A DNA stretch of 64,000 bases from assembly GCA_047967505.1 (NCBI GenBank), contig CM106538.1. One strand, written 5' to 3'. The notes beneath the pieces were generated by a model. The model searched no databases. It worked only from the letters and a program-made list of their open reading frames with translations, and was not told where the DNA came from. Positions 1 to 10,639 of this stretch are shown here, piece after piece. Each line of letters opens with the position of its first letter. Positions within the stretch are counted from its first letter, which is position 1. Position numbers and translations under genes: made by a program. This DNA is from Dipteris shenzhenensis. Its lineage: Eukaryota; Polypodiophyta; Polypodiopsida; Gleicheniales.

Positions 1-324
1 TCTTTGCATGGCTAGGGACTAGGGCTTGGGAACCCATGTACCTAGTATGGACATGTGGCATGAACTACGTCGCCTAATAGGTTCAACCAGTATACAAGGA
101 AAAGTAAGAAAACGAATGATATCATACATCAGTTATAGACTGAGGGTCTGGCATTTCATCTTTAAAATCCTTAACAAATACCTTGCTGCCTATGTACATA
201 GCCCATTTGCCTTCATTTCTCGCCAACTTCACCTTTGCTATTTTTGAGCTTTTATTCTTCATTTGATTTTTTGTGAGTTCCTTTGCAATCCACACCTATA
301 GACCTTTCAACTGAGTTAGGTTTG
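1..324. other. unassigned left flank
   Basis: I see no gene here. A short open frame runs from the beginning of the window to about 247 but has no recognisable motif. The stretch ends where family-A copia sequence begins at about 325, so it is either flanking DNA or a truncated repeat. Confidence 0.4.
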
Positions 325-410
325 ATGGAATGTAATGCTCAGTCCTTCGATTCCCCAGAATCATCATCTTGAGGGAAGGCCTACTTCATGATGTTGATCT
401 TGAGGGAAGG
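325..410 (+). mobile_element. 3' end of copia family A with polypurine tract
   Basis: This matches the segment that follows the RNase H stop codon in family-A copy 3 (about 45440-45528), including the words GGAATGTAATGCTCAGTCC and GAGGGAAGG. The purine run lies directly against the LTR at 411 and is the expected plus-strand primer site. It means the LTR at 411 is preceded by an element's 3' end and followed by a primer binding site, as in two elements sharing one LTR. Confidence 0.75.
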
Positions 411-667
411 TGTTGAGAGTTCACGCTCAACATCATGTGATCATGTGTGCATAGCACCATCACGTGATCATATGTGCATAGCACTAACCTTATAGAGTGC
501 TATAAAGGAAAGGGTTAGATCCCCTAACCCTAACCCTAAAAGGGTTTGTATATATTCTATTTTTTCAACTAAATCTAGTGTACAGTTAGTCATTTGTGGT
601 GTGCTCTCTAGCTGTGCCCTCTCTCCTCATCTCCACTCTTCTCCTCTCCCCTCTTCATATTTTGTCA
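411..667 (+). repeat. Copia family A LTR, copy 1
   Basis: A 257-bp long terminal repeat starting TGTTGAGAG and ending TTTGTCA, followed at once by the initiator-Met tRNA primer site. Near-identical copies lie at 28832, 40775, 45529 (split) and 61732 (minus strand). It holds two GATCATRTGTGCATAGCAC repeats, a CACGTG G-box, a telomere-like run (CCCTAACCCTAACCCTAAA), and TATATATTC as a likely TATA box. The CT-rich 3' third is typical of R/U5. Confidence 0.9.
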
Positions 668-679
668 TGGTATCAGAGC
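668..679 (+). other. tRNA-iMet primer binding site
   Basis: TGGTATCAGAGC lies directly after the LTR and is the classic plant copia minus-strand primer site, complementary to the 3' end of initiator methionine tRNA. The same 12-mer follows the LTR of copy 2 at 29089; copy 3 has it at 41032. Confidence 0.9.
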
Positions 680-3405
680 ATGGTTCTGCCTTCTGCTGAG
701 GCACCATCCTTCTTGAGAGTGCGAGAGAGATTGTGAGATTGAGAGTTCTCTTGAGTGTTCTCCGTGAGAGTCCACTTCCGGTGAGAGATCTTCATCCATT
801 CATTTGAGAGAAAATTTCCATCATTCCTTAAGAGATTTCCATTCATTTCTTGAGATTTCCTTGTGAGGATTTCAATTCATTTTGTGAGACTTCCAATGTG
901 AGAGAGAGAGATATGCTCCTTCATTTCTTGAGAGAATTTTGATTGAGAGCTTATATTTTCATTATTGAGAGAAGAGTGAGAGAGCTTACAAAGCTCGGAT
1001 ATAGGGAGAGTTCATTGAGAGAAAAGAGAAAAGCTAAGGGCCGCCTCGATTAATCACTTACACGCAAATCTGCGAGGTCCTCTCTCGAGAAGAGAGCGCA
1101 AAATGGATGTGGACGACAAGCAAGGAGTTCTCCTATTAAGAGAAATAGGGAGAGTGTAAGAGGTAGTCTGTACATCAACTTTGAGACAGCCAGCATCTAC
1201 AGTTGCCTCTCCATCTACTCCAAAACAACAAGGGCGGCCGACTAGCTACAACGACTTCATCGAGTAGGCACCGAAATCTTTGGAGGAAACGATGACAAAA
1301 TATGAAGAAGCCTTATCTGCACTTCCAATCGGCTAAGCCTTGTCTAAGCTTCCAATTGACTGGATCGTCTCTGCCATCCTCAACGAGCAGCCTAATGAAG
1401 GCTTCACGAGCCATAGCGTCACCAATGACCTTCTGGTCGGCACTTCAACGACTTCAGAGGCCTTCAACAGTTAGTCATTGTGAGCCTCCTCCACCCTCAT
1501 GGAAATCAGTGTCGTGACCTTGGAGTCTGCACAAGCTACGCCTTCAACCTCCAGCCATGGACTTCAGACGGGCTCCCGAACAGCAAAGCTGCCTCCAACT
1601 AGCACAACAGCGATCTACGTCAACTTCGACTTTGGCACCTTTACCTGCATCTGCAACTGGCTGCAGCAACTTCTCCTTCAATCGACAGCTGCCCTCATAG
1701 CTCTTAGAACATGGACGTCGATTGTCATAGCCAGAGCTCCCTCAACGACCAAAGCATCCCTGACCCTGCAGTCTCCACAGGCTGCGCCATCGACAAGGGA
1801 CTCCAACCCTTCAGTACTCGAAGCTATTGTCTTGTAGCACGACAAAAGCTTACGAGCACTGCCATTCAAGCCTCTCCAGCCTAGCCTAGGCTCTTCTCTC
1901 TACTGCGCGTCCTTTCTCTCTACTATCCGGGATCCAACTAGCACACGGGCTTTGCCGCCCCCATCCACAGCGCTACGACTTGCACAGCATCCTGCCTCGC
2001 AGTAGACATACCGTATCGCCATTTTCCTTCAAAGGTTGAAAGTCACACAAAAATCGACATGTGGCGGATCAAATATAACTACGGTTAGATTAAAGTAACC
2101 TTGCTAGGTTGGTACAGTAAAGTTTACTTGGGTTAGGTTTGGTTGGCCAAATTTGTGCCATGTTGCAACCTTATCCTACCCAAGTGCCACATCACCACAT
2201 TATCCTGACACATGGTAGTCGACTGCCATGTCATCACCTTATCATCCTATCTACCACATCAGTAGCCACATCACCATCGAGTGCCACATCATCAGTTTAT
2301 CTCCGACTACCACATCACCACTGACTGCCACATCACCAAGCATGTCATCATTGCCACGTCAGCTGCCACATCATTACTTCCATGGCAACATTGCCATGTC
2401 ACCTTGTTGACATCATCTGTGCCACCTCAGCATTGCCACCTCAGTAGTCCAGTCAGCACTGACCCTCTGCAGGCACAGTCCCTTGTCAAGCACACTGTGC
2501 ACACACTACTGTGCACACACTGCATGTGCACACAGTTACCACCTCAGCATAGAGCTTCACTGGCACACCTCTTGCTAAGCACAGTGCCACCATCACTACA
2601 TGTGACTCACAGTGACACATCATCATTGAGCACATTTGCACTCCTTTTTCCCCTCCACCTAGATCAAGTCATATCTCTTGATCCAGGAAGAATTTGAGGG
2701 CTCTCTAAAAAGAAAAGTCGCTCATTTTTTTGTGCTCTACGCGCTTGTCACATCATGCACACATTTTGGTGCAAGTTGCACTCACATTTGAGCCTCGCTG
2801 ACAAAACCACTTCCTTCACACACATTTGCCTCTACATCGATGCATCTGACCTAGCACTTAAAAGAACAAAAGAAAAGGAATTATTTGCTGTTCTTTCATA
2901 GATCGACGGTTGGTTTAGATCTAGATCAGAGTAGACTAGATCACCATAGAGGGGACGCTTTGAATTTCCCCAAGTTGCCAATCTAAGCCATGCTCGAAAT
3001 TCCCGACTAGTACCTACTCGGAGTTAGTCCATATGCTCACATACGGTTTCACATCATTACATTACCTGAAACCTTATGTTCATTAGATCAGTGAGTAGAC
3101 TTCAGAGTTCAGAGGCATTGCAGATTGTTTCAGTGGGCAGATAGCATTTGATTTCACACACACATGCCACTATTGTAAAGCCTATTCGGCTATCTCACGG
3201 CATCGTGCACATCATTTTCAGCCTTGTAAAGCCTCTTGGCTATTCCTGGCATCATTGCCACAAGCCTTGTAATACAGATCAGATTTTATATACTATAGTT
3301 CTATCTTCACTGACGGTACAGAAATTTGACTTGGCATCTTCAGTGTATTTGCAGTTGATTCATACAGAGATTTTCAGGACACTTTTTGAGTACATTTCTT
3401 GCACC
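680..3405 (+). mobile_element. Copia family A copy 1, long untranslated leader
   Basis: The 2.7 kb between primer site and gag carries no convincing gene. About 700-1020 is rich in GAGAG/TTGAGAG words. About 1100-2060 is a segment I do not find in the other copies. About 2140-2640 is a run of degenerate CCACATCATCA/TGCCACATC words that produces low-complexity open frames in all three readings. From about 2640 the leader matches copy 3 (about 42480 onward), and from about 3105 it also matches copy 2. Copies 2 and 3 have leaders of about 0.7 and 2.2 kb. Confidence 0.7.
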
Positions 3406-4431
3406 ATGTCGACTAGCAACCTCAATCTAGAGGCATCTGCTAAGTTAGACAACTCCAATTATGGTACATGGAAATATCGAATGGAGACCATTCTTGTGCT
3501 TCAAGACAAATGGGAGTATGTCGATGGGTCTACACCTAGACCATTGGCCGATCTAGCCACCAGTAGCTCTACTCCATCTGTTGTCACAGCACTAGCAACG
3601 AAATCTACAACGGGATCTACATCTTCACAAACAGTTTCCGCACCAGTAGCAAATCCTACCATTGCCCGAGCTCAAGCAGAATGGGATAAGAAAGACAAGT
3701 ATGCCTATCACCTGATCAAGTAGAATGTGCAAGATGTCATGTTAGGACAGCTCAACACAGTCAAGACATCAAAAGAAGCATGGGATATGTTCGCATCTCT
3801 CTACAAGTCCAAGAACACATCTAGGATTCTCACCTTGAGAAACCAGATCAACCAGAGTTTCTGCAATAGTAGTGAAACCGGTCATGCTTATGTACTCCAC
3901 ATCAAAGACTACAACAATCAACTTGCAGCAGCAGGAGAGACTATGAACCCCGCAGAAACGGTTCAAGTCATTCTGAATGGACTAGGAGAGGGATACGAGA
4001 ATCTAGTCCAGAGTATTGCCATCCAATGGCAAATTTTGACACTGGAAGAACTTCAGTCAGTCCTACTTGGTGAAGAACTCAGGACTCAAGCCATTCAAGC
4101 ACGTAAAGGTCATTCTAATTATCATGCATTCATAGCTTCAGACAGAAGCAGAGGCAAAGGCAGAAACAGAGGTAGATCATACCAGAAAAGTGGTCACCGT
4201 CAATAAAATCAAAGTCAGAATCAGCATCAGCATCAGCATCAGCATCAGCATCATCCTCAGCAACATCAAAATCAGCAAAGAGGAAATCATTCCAACCGAG
4301 GAAAATTCCAAGGACGAGGGAATGCATCCACCAATGTGTCAAACATTCAGTGCAACTACTGTCACAAGTTTGGACACTATGAAAGAGATTGCCGCAAGAA
4401 GCAATACGACCAAGGCGGTCAATCCAGCAGT
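3406..4431 (+). pseudogene. gag: Copia family A gag, copy 1 (broken)
   Basis: Gag polyprotein of a Ty1/copia element, the structural protein of the virus-like particle. The start was chosen at MSTSNLNLEASAKLDNSNYG, which is shared by all three gag copies. Next come the gag core (about 3700-4100; [36 protein letters not shown]), a basic and Gln/His-rich stretch, and a CCHC zinc knuckle [14 protein letters not shown] at about 4345-4395. Two in-frame stops, TAG at 3721 and TAA at 4204, replace CAG and CAA codons of copy 2. Gag sequence stops at about 4431, where integrase sequence begins. Confidence 0.88.
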
Positions 4432-4912
4432 GATGACTACAGTAGATATTGTTGGGTCTACTTTCTGAAAGAGAAATCTGAAGTGTTTTCCAGATTTCAA
4501 GAATTCAAAGCCATGGTAGAAAACCAGACAGGCAGAAAGATCAAGGTCATGAGATCAGACAGAGGAGGTAACTACAACAATCAACTTGCAGCAGCAGGAG
4601 AGACTATGAACCCTGCAAAAATGGTTCAAGTCATTCTGAATGGACTAGGAGAGGGATACGAGAATCTAGTCCAAAGTATTGCCATCTCAAGAAAAGTCTC
4701 TATGGCTTAAAGCAAGCACCCAGAATTTGGTACAACAGAATTGACAAGTATTTTGCTAATCTGGGGTACATGAAGTCCAATGCAGATCATACTCTCTACT
4801 ACAAAGTTCAAGGGGAAGACATTACTATTGCACTTTTGTATGTAGATGATCTGATTGTGACAGGAACCAAGGATAGCTTCATCATAAAATTAAAACAAGA
4901 CTTATCTGCAAG
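4432..4912 (+). pseudogene. Chimeric integrase-gag-RT fragment of copia A
   Basis: Three pieces of the same element are joined out of order. 4432-4569 encodes part of the integrase core ([19 protein letters not shown] ... MRSDRGG, with the second catalytic Asp). 4570-4688 returns to gag ([13 protein letters not shown] ... LVQSIAI). From about 4681 the sequence is reverse transcriptase ([12 protein letters not shown] then YVDDLIVTG in shifting frames), ending at TTATCTGCA. The joins sit on short matches such as ACTACAACAATCAAC and TTGCCATC, as expected for template switching or microhomology repair. It is non-functional. Confidence 0.8.
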
Positions 4913-5756
4913 GGCCCGGTAGTTCCGGACTTAGTCTCCGGTCGTGAGCACCTTACGTCGGACCCGTTGCCGAGTCCCAACCTCCATTAACGTCTCTTTT
5001 CTGATACCAAATCCCCTTTATGTGCAGCTTAGCCAAACACGACCCCTGGCACAGGCTGTTTGCCGTTTATCCCCTTGCACCACACCCCACTGGGCAAGCC
5101 CTTAGGCTTCACGATCTTCGGTCTGCAGAGTCACACGGGTCACCAAGACCCCCAGGAACATCCATCGTGCAACATCCTGATCAGCCCATGTTTCTTTCCG
5201 GTTGGTGGCCTTTACGTGGGTCAGCACATCTAACCCTTTGGGCTCACCTCAAGTCCCGGCTCGGTACCCAACAATTCACGGTTTGTACAATGGTATGGAG
5301 AACACACATGGCCCTCACCGTTCCCACTCACTTTCACGTGCCCTCAACCCGTCCCACGTTTTTCATTACCTGTTCACCGCACGTGCCTTGTGCACCTAAC
5401 CGTGTCACCTGTGCTCCCTTTCCACCGTTTGCGCCTTGTGCACCTACCTGTTTCATTCTCATGCCTACCACGCCTTCCTTGGTCACCTGCACGCCTTGTG
5501 CATTTTTTCGACTTCCCTTCGGGTCTACCACGTCACTTGGTCTTGGACCTACACCTTCCGTGCTCCTCATCCCAACCTCCTTACCTCGAGCATTTATTTG
5601 ATTTGACTTTGGTACAACAGCACTGCTCTTCTTTTCCTTCGCACCTCCCGCACCTCTCGCACCTCTCGTCTCCATCACCGTGCCTTTCGTGCCTCTAGTC
5701 ACCATGATCGCGCTTCTCGCCCCTCGGGTCTTCACTACGCTTATAGCATCTCGGGG
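4913..5756 (-). mobile_element. GC-rich insert with possible minus-strand LTR
   Basis: An 844-bp segment of different composition lies between inverted copies of the family-A RT. On the minus strand TGGTATCAGA (5000-5009) resembles an initiator-Met primer site, and the DNA beside it, about 5010-5273, would begin TGTTGGGTACCGAG on that strand, like an LTR. No polypurine tract or second LTR was found, and the expected CA end is not adjacent. About 5330-5720 consists of degenerate CACCTNTCGTGCC-type words and gives a low-complexity open frame continuous with the minus-strand RT. Confidence 0.35.
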
Positions 5757-6216
5757 TTTTGCAGATAAGTCTTGTTTTAATTTTCTGATGAAGCTATCCT
5801 TGCTTCCTATCACAATCAGATCATATACATACAAAAGTGCAATAGTAATGTCTTCCCCTTGAACTTTGTAGTAGAGATTATGATTTGCATTGGACTTCAT
5901 GTACCCCAGATTAGCAAAATACTTGTCAATTCTGCTGTACCAACTTCTGGGTGCTTGCTTTAAGCCATAGAGGCTTTTCTTGAGATGGCAAACCTTTTTC
6001 TCCTTTCCTGGTTCAACATAACCTACGGGTTGTTGCATGTAGACTTCCTCATCTAGATAACCATTGAGAAATGCATTCTTGACATCGAGCTGATACACAT
6101 TCCATTTACTGAGTGTCGCTAGTGATATCAAGAGCCATATGGAATCCATCTTTGCTACTGGAGCATAAGTCTCATCATAGTCTTGACCATATTGTTGTGC
6201 AAATCCTTTTGCAAAA
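5757..6216 (-). pseudogene. Copia family A RT fragment, inverted
   Basis: Minus-strand reverse transcriptase of family A, running from AKGFAQQYGQDYDETYAPVAK (shown here in part only) through [36 protein letters not shown] and LLYVYDLIVIG to KQDLSA. The catalytic YVDD motif reads YVYD, so one active-site Asp is lost. It ends at the same TTATCTGCA point where the plus-strand RT ends at 4912, forming inverted arms around the 844-bp insert. At about 6216 it meets plus-strand integrase sequence head to head. Confidence 0.85.
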
Positions 6217-6239
6217 ATCATGGCATATGAAGATAATTC

Positions 6240-7023
6240 ACATGTGCAGATACTCCTCAGCAGAATGCAATAGCTCAAAGGAAGAATGGGACTTTAGCAG
6301 ACAGTGCTAGAGCAATGCTTAGTGAAAAGCATCTTCCGAATCAGTATTGGGCAAAAGCAATAGCTACAGCTAACTATTTGCTTAATCGGCTTCCTACTGA
6401 ACCGATACAAGGTATGACTCATTATGAAGCATTCACTGGACACAAGCCACACATTGGGCATCTCCGCATATTTGGTTGCATAGCATATGGCCACATACAT
6501 GATGATCATCGCAGGAAATTGGATGCGAAGTCACGCAAATGCATCATCGTTGGCTACAGTGAAGAAAGCAAAGCATACAAATTGTATGATCCCATCAACC
6601 GCAAAGTCATTATCTCCAGAGATGTAATCTTTGATGAGGAATCAGAATGGAAAACCTCACCTACATAGGAGATAGAAGCATCGACTTCACAGTCATCTAC
6701 AGAACAGGTTGATGAAGAAGAGCAAGAATTGCCAGCAACACCCCAAGTAGAGCCACAGCAGCTCAGACGGTCTATTAGGGAAAGCAGACCACTAGCCACA
6801 TTGACATATGCTCAGAAAGGCAAAGCAATTTAGGTGGAAACCACCAATTATACTCTTTTGACTACCATCATGGCTACAGAAGAGCCAGTGTACTTCGGAG
6901 ATGCAGTAGACAAGCCAGAATGGCAAACTACTATGAATGAAGAAATGGATGCTTTGTATAAAAATAACACTTGGGAGTTATGTGACCTTCCACCAGGAAA
7001 GAAGGCCATAGCCAACAAATGGG
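6240..7023 (+). pseudogene. Copia family A integrase C-term to RT start, copy 1
   Basis: In one frame it reads DTPQQNAIAQRKNGTLADSA, the end of the integrase core, where the usual PQQNGVAERKN has its catalytic Glu as Gln. It continues into the C-terminal region (HLPNQYWAKAIATANYLLNR, GHLRIFGCIAYGHIHDDHRR) and the start of RT (ALYKNNTWELCDLPPGKK, ANKWV). Stops are TAG at 6666, shared with copy 2, and TAG at 6831, where copy 2 has CAG. It is cut after ATGGG at 7019-7023, where LTR B begins. Confidence 0.85.
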
Positions 7024-7377
7024 TGTTGAGATATCGAGCTCCACTCAAGATATGCCAGGGTGACCGTTGTGTACTTATGTCACCGACTTGTTAGCTGGAG
7101 ATGCGGTTGGTACACCGCCCATGAATAATAGCTGGATGACAGCTATCCTTATCTACACTAGTTCGTGGCTCAGTTAGTATGCCACCTTAGTTAGTTGAGT
7201 TTAGTTTTGAGACCCACATATAGGGTTCTTCTATTTCTTTGTACTTGAGTTCTTTTGGCTTTCACAACTAAGAAGAGGAAAACTGTTTTCAGCCTCCACC
7301 TTTGTGTGTATTCCCCCATTTGTGATTGTGAGAAAGCCGCAAGTGAGACTCCTTCCCTCTCTCCCACTATCTTCACA
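7024..7377 (+). repeat. Copia family B LTR, left copy
   Basis: A 354-bp LTR beginning TGTTGAGATATCGAGCTCC and ending ACTATCTTCACA. A same-length copy lies on the minus strand at 63491-63844, next to a copia RNase H end, which confirms it as an LTR. It sits directly after ATGGG in the family-A RT, the same site used by the right copy. No primer site follows at 7378, so it is a solo LTR, a truncated element or a rearrangement breakpoint. Confidence 0.85.
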
Positions 7378-8696
7378 TTAGCTGACTCATGTGCATGTAC
7401 TATGCATCCATATGAGCAAATCTGGCCCAAAAGAAAATGCCAACTGCAATGGCAATCCAAAATGCCAATAAGTGCCAAATGGCTCAAGCATAAACACCGT
7501 CCATGGGAATATGCATCAATAATATCTCATCCAAGAGAGCATAACACTATCAGTGCATCACCTGCAATGTGTCAAAGCTGTCCCTCAGCATAAAATAGCA
7601 TCCATGTGCAAAGCGTCCAAAAAAATAGCATCCCACAAGGCAATCTGGGCCTATCAGCGCATCCAATAAGGATTGCAATGCATCCAAATGGCCTATAAAT
7701 CATCCACTGCAACCCAATGCACACCACGAATGAGCACACATGGCTCAAACTACAACCAGAGTGATCTGCATAAGGTATGCTCAAGAAATCATGGTCCCAT
7801 GAAAATGATCGCTACTAAAAATAGAACCTGAGATGCCTCAAAACATGGGCACCATTGCATAATCGGACTCAGCAAGAAAATCTACAAATATCTCTCTTCT
7901 GCTGGAACTCCAAAATCCCAACCGATGAGTGAGACATGGAGTCAACACTTATCCACTGCCATGTGGCATAAATCTAAGGTTTCAAAACCTTAGAATGAAA
8001 AAATGCATAACAGAGAGACAAAATCCAATGCACAGAGATCTATAACTCTAAAAATACTCCACCAAATCACGCAAGAACTGATAGGTAGGGGTTTTTAGGT
8101 GTCCAAAATGCAATGGGACAGACGGTTTTGGAAACCGTGGTCTCAATCACTAGGTCCAACACACAGACTGAAAAACGTTTTTGGAAACAAAACTGTTTGT
8201 AAACTCCATCAGAGTGCCAATGATGAGCAACATAGAAGTTTTAGGACCTCTTGAGTCCACCGAAATTGACAGATCTCCAAATGGTTGCTCCAAACTTGAG
8301 TTCCAACACCCGGGCAGAAAAATGCAGAAACTCACACGGTGAGTTAGAAATCCATTAAAATGATCCTAGATTCAAGAATGAAGGTGTTTTTAAGCTCCTG
8401 AAGTGAAGTGGACACCAAAAGCAAGCAATAGTTGCCTCTACAAGTCAATAGGGAGTCTCTGTCGTCGAACGGAACAGGGAAAAGCTTAAAAAACGACTTT
8501 TTTTTTTGGAAAACACTTAACAGGCTCTCAAAACCACTTCACAAAAGCAAAGTGACTTTTCTAAAGGTTTCTACAAGGTCTCTACACACTCGGATGTAAG
8601 CAAAGTCACCCACAAAGCTTCCCACAGAGCTTGTCCTTCCTCCCACAGAGCTGCTGAGCTTCCAGGCATTCACGCACGCTCAGCCAGATCACCCGG
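7378..8696. mobile_element. Unassigned, possibly leader/internal DNA of LTR element E
   Basis: No coding motif seen. The segment lies on the internal side of the minus-strand primer site at 8697-8708, so it is probably the leader of that element, truncated at 7377/7378 against LTR B. It contains repeated words such as TGCATCCAA and AAATGCCAA at 7400-7700, and a T9 run near 8500. Confidence 0.4.
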
Positions 8697-8708
8697 GCTC
8701 TGATACCA
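8697..8708 (-). other. tRNA-iMet primer binding site (minus strand), element E
   Basis: GCTCTGATACCA is the reverse complement of TGGTATCAGAGC and lies two bases from the inner end of LTR E. The retroelement it primes is read leftward. Confidence 0.75.
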
Positions 8709-8710
8709 AT

Positions 8711-8922
8711 TGAGAGTGCTCTCGACAGAAGCAAGAATAGAAGAGGGAGAGAGAGAAAAGAGAGCCACACAAGTTTTGGTGGGTGCAGAACACCCTTATC
8801 TTCTTTTTCATTCATTTATATATGTGTTTGAGTATTGTACATAACCAGGGTAAAGGCATAGTGACCTTTAACCCCCACAAGCACCCTAGAAAAGACTTTC
8901 TCATGTTCTTCAAACTCCAACA
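8711..8922 (-). repeat. LTR of element E
   Basis: On the minus strand this 212-bp segment begins TGTTGGAGTTTGAAG, contains ATATATAAATG as a TATA box and ends CGAGAGCACTCTCA two bases before the primer site. That is the full grammar of a short copia-type 5' LTR. I found no second copy in the window, so the outer boundary rests on the TG...CA rule only. Confidence 0.6.
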
Positions 8923-9240
8923 TTCTACAATGTGGGCTTGCGTAACTTCTCGCTCTATCATGAGCCTTTCTAATGTTGCCTCTAGCAAACTTTAACGTTG
9001 TATTCATATTACCAAAAAGCCTTTGGCTGTTTGAACCTTTTATTTTTGGAGTCCCACTACAATCGGGGCTCTAGGTTGAAATCCATATACCCCAATGACT
9101 TGATTGACCCTCTCTTTATGGATGACCATCTCTGTTTGACCATCTCTTTGTGGATGATCTGTGGTCACTGTGTTCATATTCAAAGTAGCTTCTAAGCTCA
9201 TATCCAAAAGTGAATGTAAAATTTGCTATCTTCATCACTC
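8923..9240. other. Unassigned gap
   Basis: No gene or clear repeat seen. The related words ATGGATGACCATCTC and TGACCATCTCTTTGTGGATG recur near 9117-9160. Confidence 0.4.
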
Positions 9241-9685
9241 ACAATACCAGTTGGTAGCCCATACAATGTATTGATATACTCCATAGATAGCCTTGATAAT
9301 TATGGAGTTTTAAACTCTTTAGTGGTTGGAATAAAATGAGCAATCTTGGTCAAAGGATCCATGATTCCCCACACAGTGTCATGCCCCCTCTGTGTCCTAG
9401 GTAATCCAATAATAAAATACATGGAAATATGCTTTCCCATGTCCTAGGTAATCCAATAATAAAATACATGGAGATATGCTTTCCCATTTCCTAGATGGGA
9501 TCTCCAAGGGATGTAGGAGGCTCCTACCTTAAGGGATTCAACCTTATTGACCAGGAAGTTTTCCATGTGACTCCTTAATGAAAGCTTCACAATTTGTTGG
9601 ATGCCTCCTCATAATTTTCCATATTTCAAGAAAGTGAGGATCAAACTCACATTTTTTGTTTAAAGACTCTAGGAAATCATTTTGG
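9241..9685 (-). pseudogene. Ty3/gypsy integrase/pre-integrase relic
   Basis: Minus-strand translation gives LGLPRTQRGHDTVWGIMDPL followed by TKIAHFIPTTKEFKTP, the start of a Ty3/gypsy integrase core with its first catalytic Asp. Upstream on the same strand, at 9500-9680, decayed frames such as LNKKCEFDPHFLE and RRHPTNCEAFIKESHGK fit the preceding zinc-binding region. A 47-bp tandem duplication (9394-9440, 9441-9487) interrupts it. Confidence 0.7.
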
Positions 9686-9689
9686 AATT

Positions 9690-10625
9690 GAGTTAAGATC
9701 AATATCAGTTTAGAGTAATGTCATTTGGTTTAACAAATGCTCCAATAACTTTTATGACATTTATGAACAATGGCTTGAGCCATATTTAGGAAAATTTCCA
9801 ATTGCTTAGAGATAATACTCTTTTTGCTAAATAATCCAAATGTGAATTCTTTGCAAAAGATGTAAAACACTTAGGACATATTTATCCCAAAAAGGGATTT
9901 GTATGGATTTTGAAAAGGTAAGGGCCATATTGTAGTGGCCACATCCTACAAAACTGCGAGAGATATAGATAATCTTAGGTTTGAATGGATTTTATAGGAT
10001 ATCCATCCAAAGATATGCTAAGATTCCTATGCCAATGTGAAGGTAAGTACCTTCATATTGGATGAACCTCAAAAGAAGAGTTTTGAAAAATGAAAAGTGG
10101 CTATAGCATCAACTCATGTCTTATACGTAGGGATCCCAATGAACCATTTGTGGTTGAAAGAACTGCTAGTCATTTTGCTATTAGGGTGGTACTTTAACAA
10201 AAGGGTCCACTACTGGCTTTTGAAATCAAGAAGCTAGACCATGCCCAACATAATTACTCAGCATACGAGAAGGAACTAAATGCCATACTTCATGCTTTGA
10301 AGAAATAGAGTCATTATTTATATGGTGCTAAATTCAAGATCACTTTTTATCAAGAAAGCATTTAGTCGATTTGCAATCAGCATACAAGAAGGAACTGTAT
10401 GCCATACTTCACGCTTTGAAGAAATAGAGGCATTATTTATATGGTGCCAAATTCTAGATCACTTTTTATCAAGAAAGCATTAAGTCGATTTGCAATCAAC
10501 CAGATTTTAAAGGAAGAAAAGCCAGATGGGTTGAAATGATGCAAGAATTTGATATCCAATTGACATGTTGGAAGGGGAAGTTCAACGATAATGCCCATAC
10601 CTAGTGCAAAATGATGTCTTAGGGA
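9690..10625 (+). pseudogene. Ty3/gypsy RT and RNase H relic
   Basis: Plus-strand frames read YQFRVMSFGLTNAPITFMTF (RT), KCEFFAKDVKHLGHI (RT end), FEIKKLDHAQHNYSAYEKEL (RNase H of Ty3/gypsy type) and KARWVEMMQEFDIQ near the RNase H end. Stops and frameshifts occur throughout, and RT is internally deleted. A 119-bp tandem duplication lies in RNase H (10259-10377 and 10378-10496). It runs opposite to the gypsy pieces on both sides. Confidence 0.75.
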
Positions 10626-10639
10626 CATCCTCTCCTCTA

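Noticed and set aside
46-247. Open frame at the window start
   Set aside because: Short, no motif, no promoter, and next to a retroelement boundary.
520-540. Interstitial telomere
   Set aside because: The CCCTAA run is only about three units and occurs at the same place in every family-A LTR, so it is part of the LTR.
1302-1869. Two plus-strand frames and one minus-strand frame in the leader of copia copy 1
   Set aside because: Ser/Thr/Pro/Ala-rich, overlapping on both strands, and not kept in the other copies.
2139-2697. Open frames in all three readings of the copia leader
   Set aside because: Degenerate CCACATCATCA repeats lack stops in several frames. No motif is present.
5334-5750. 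Extension of the minus-strand RT frame by about 140 codons (Gly/Ala/Val/Arg-rich)
   Set aside because: The RT homology ends at the TTATCTGCA junction. Beyond it the frame is a low-complexity read of the foreign insert.
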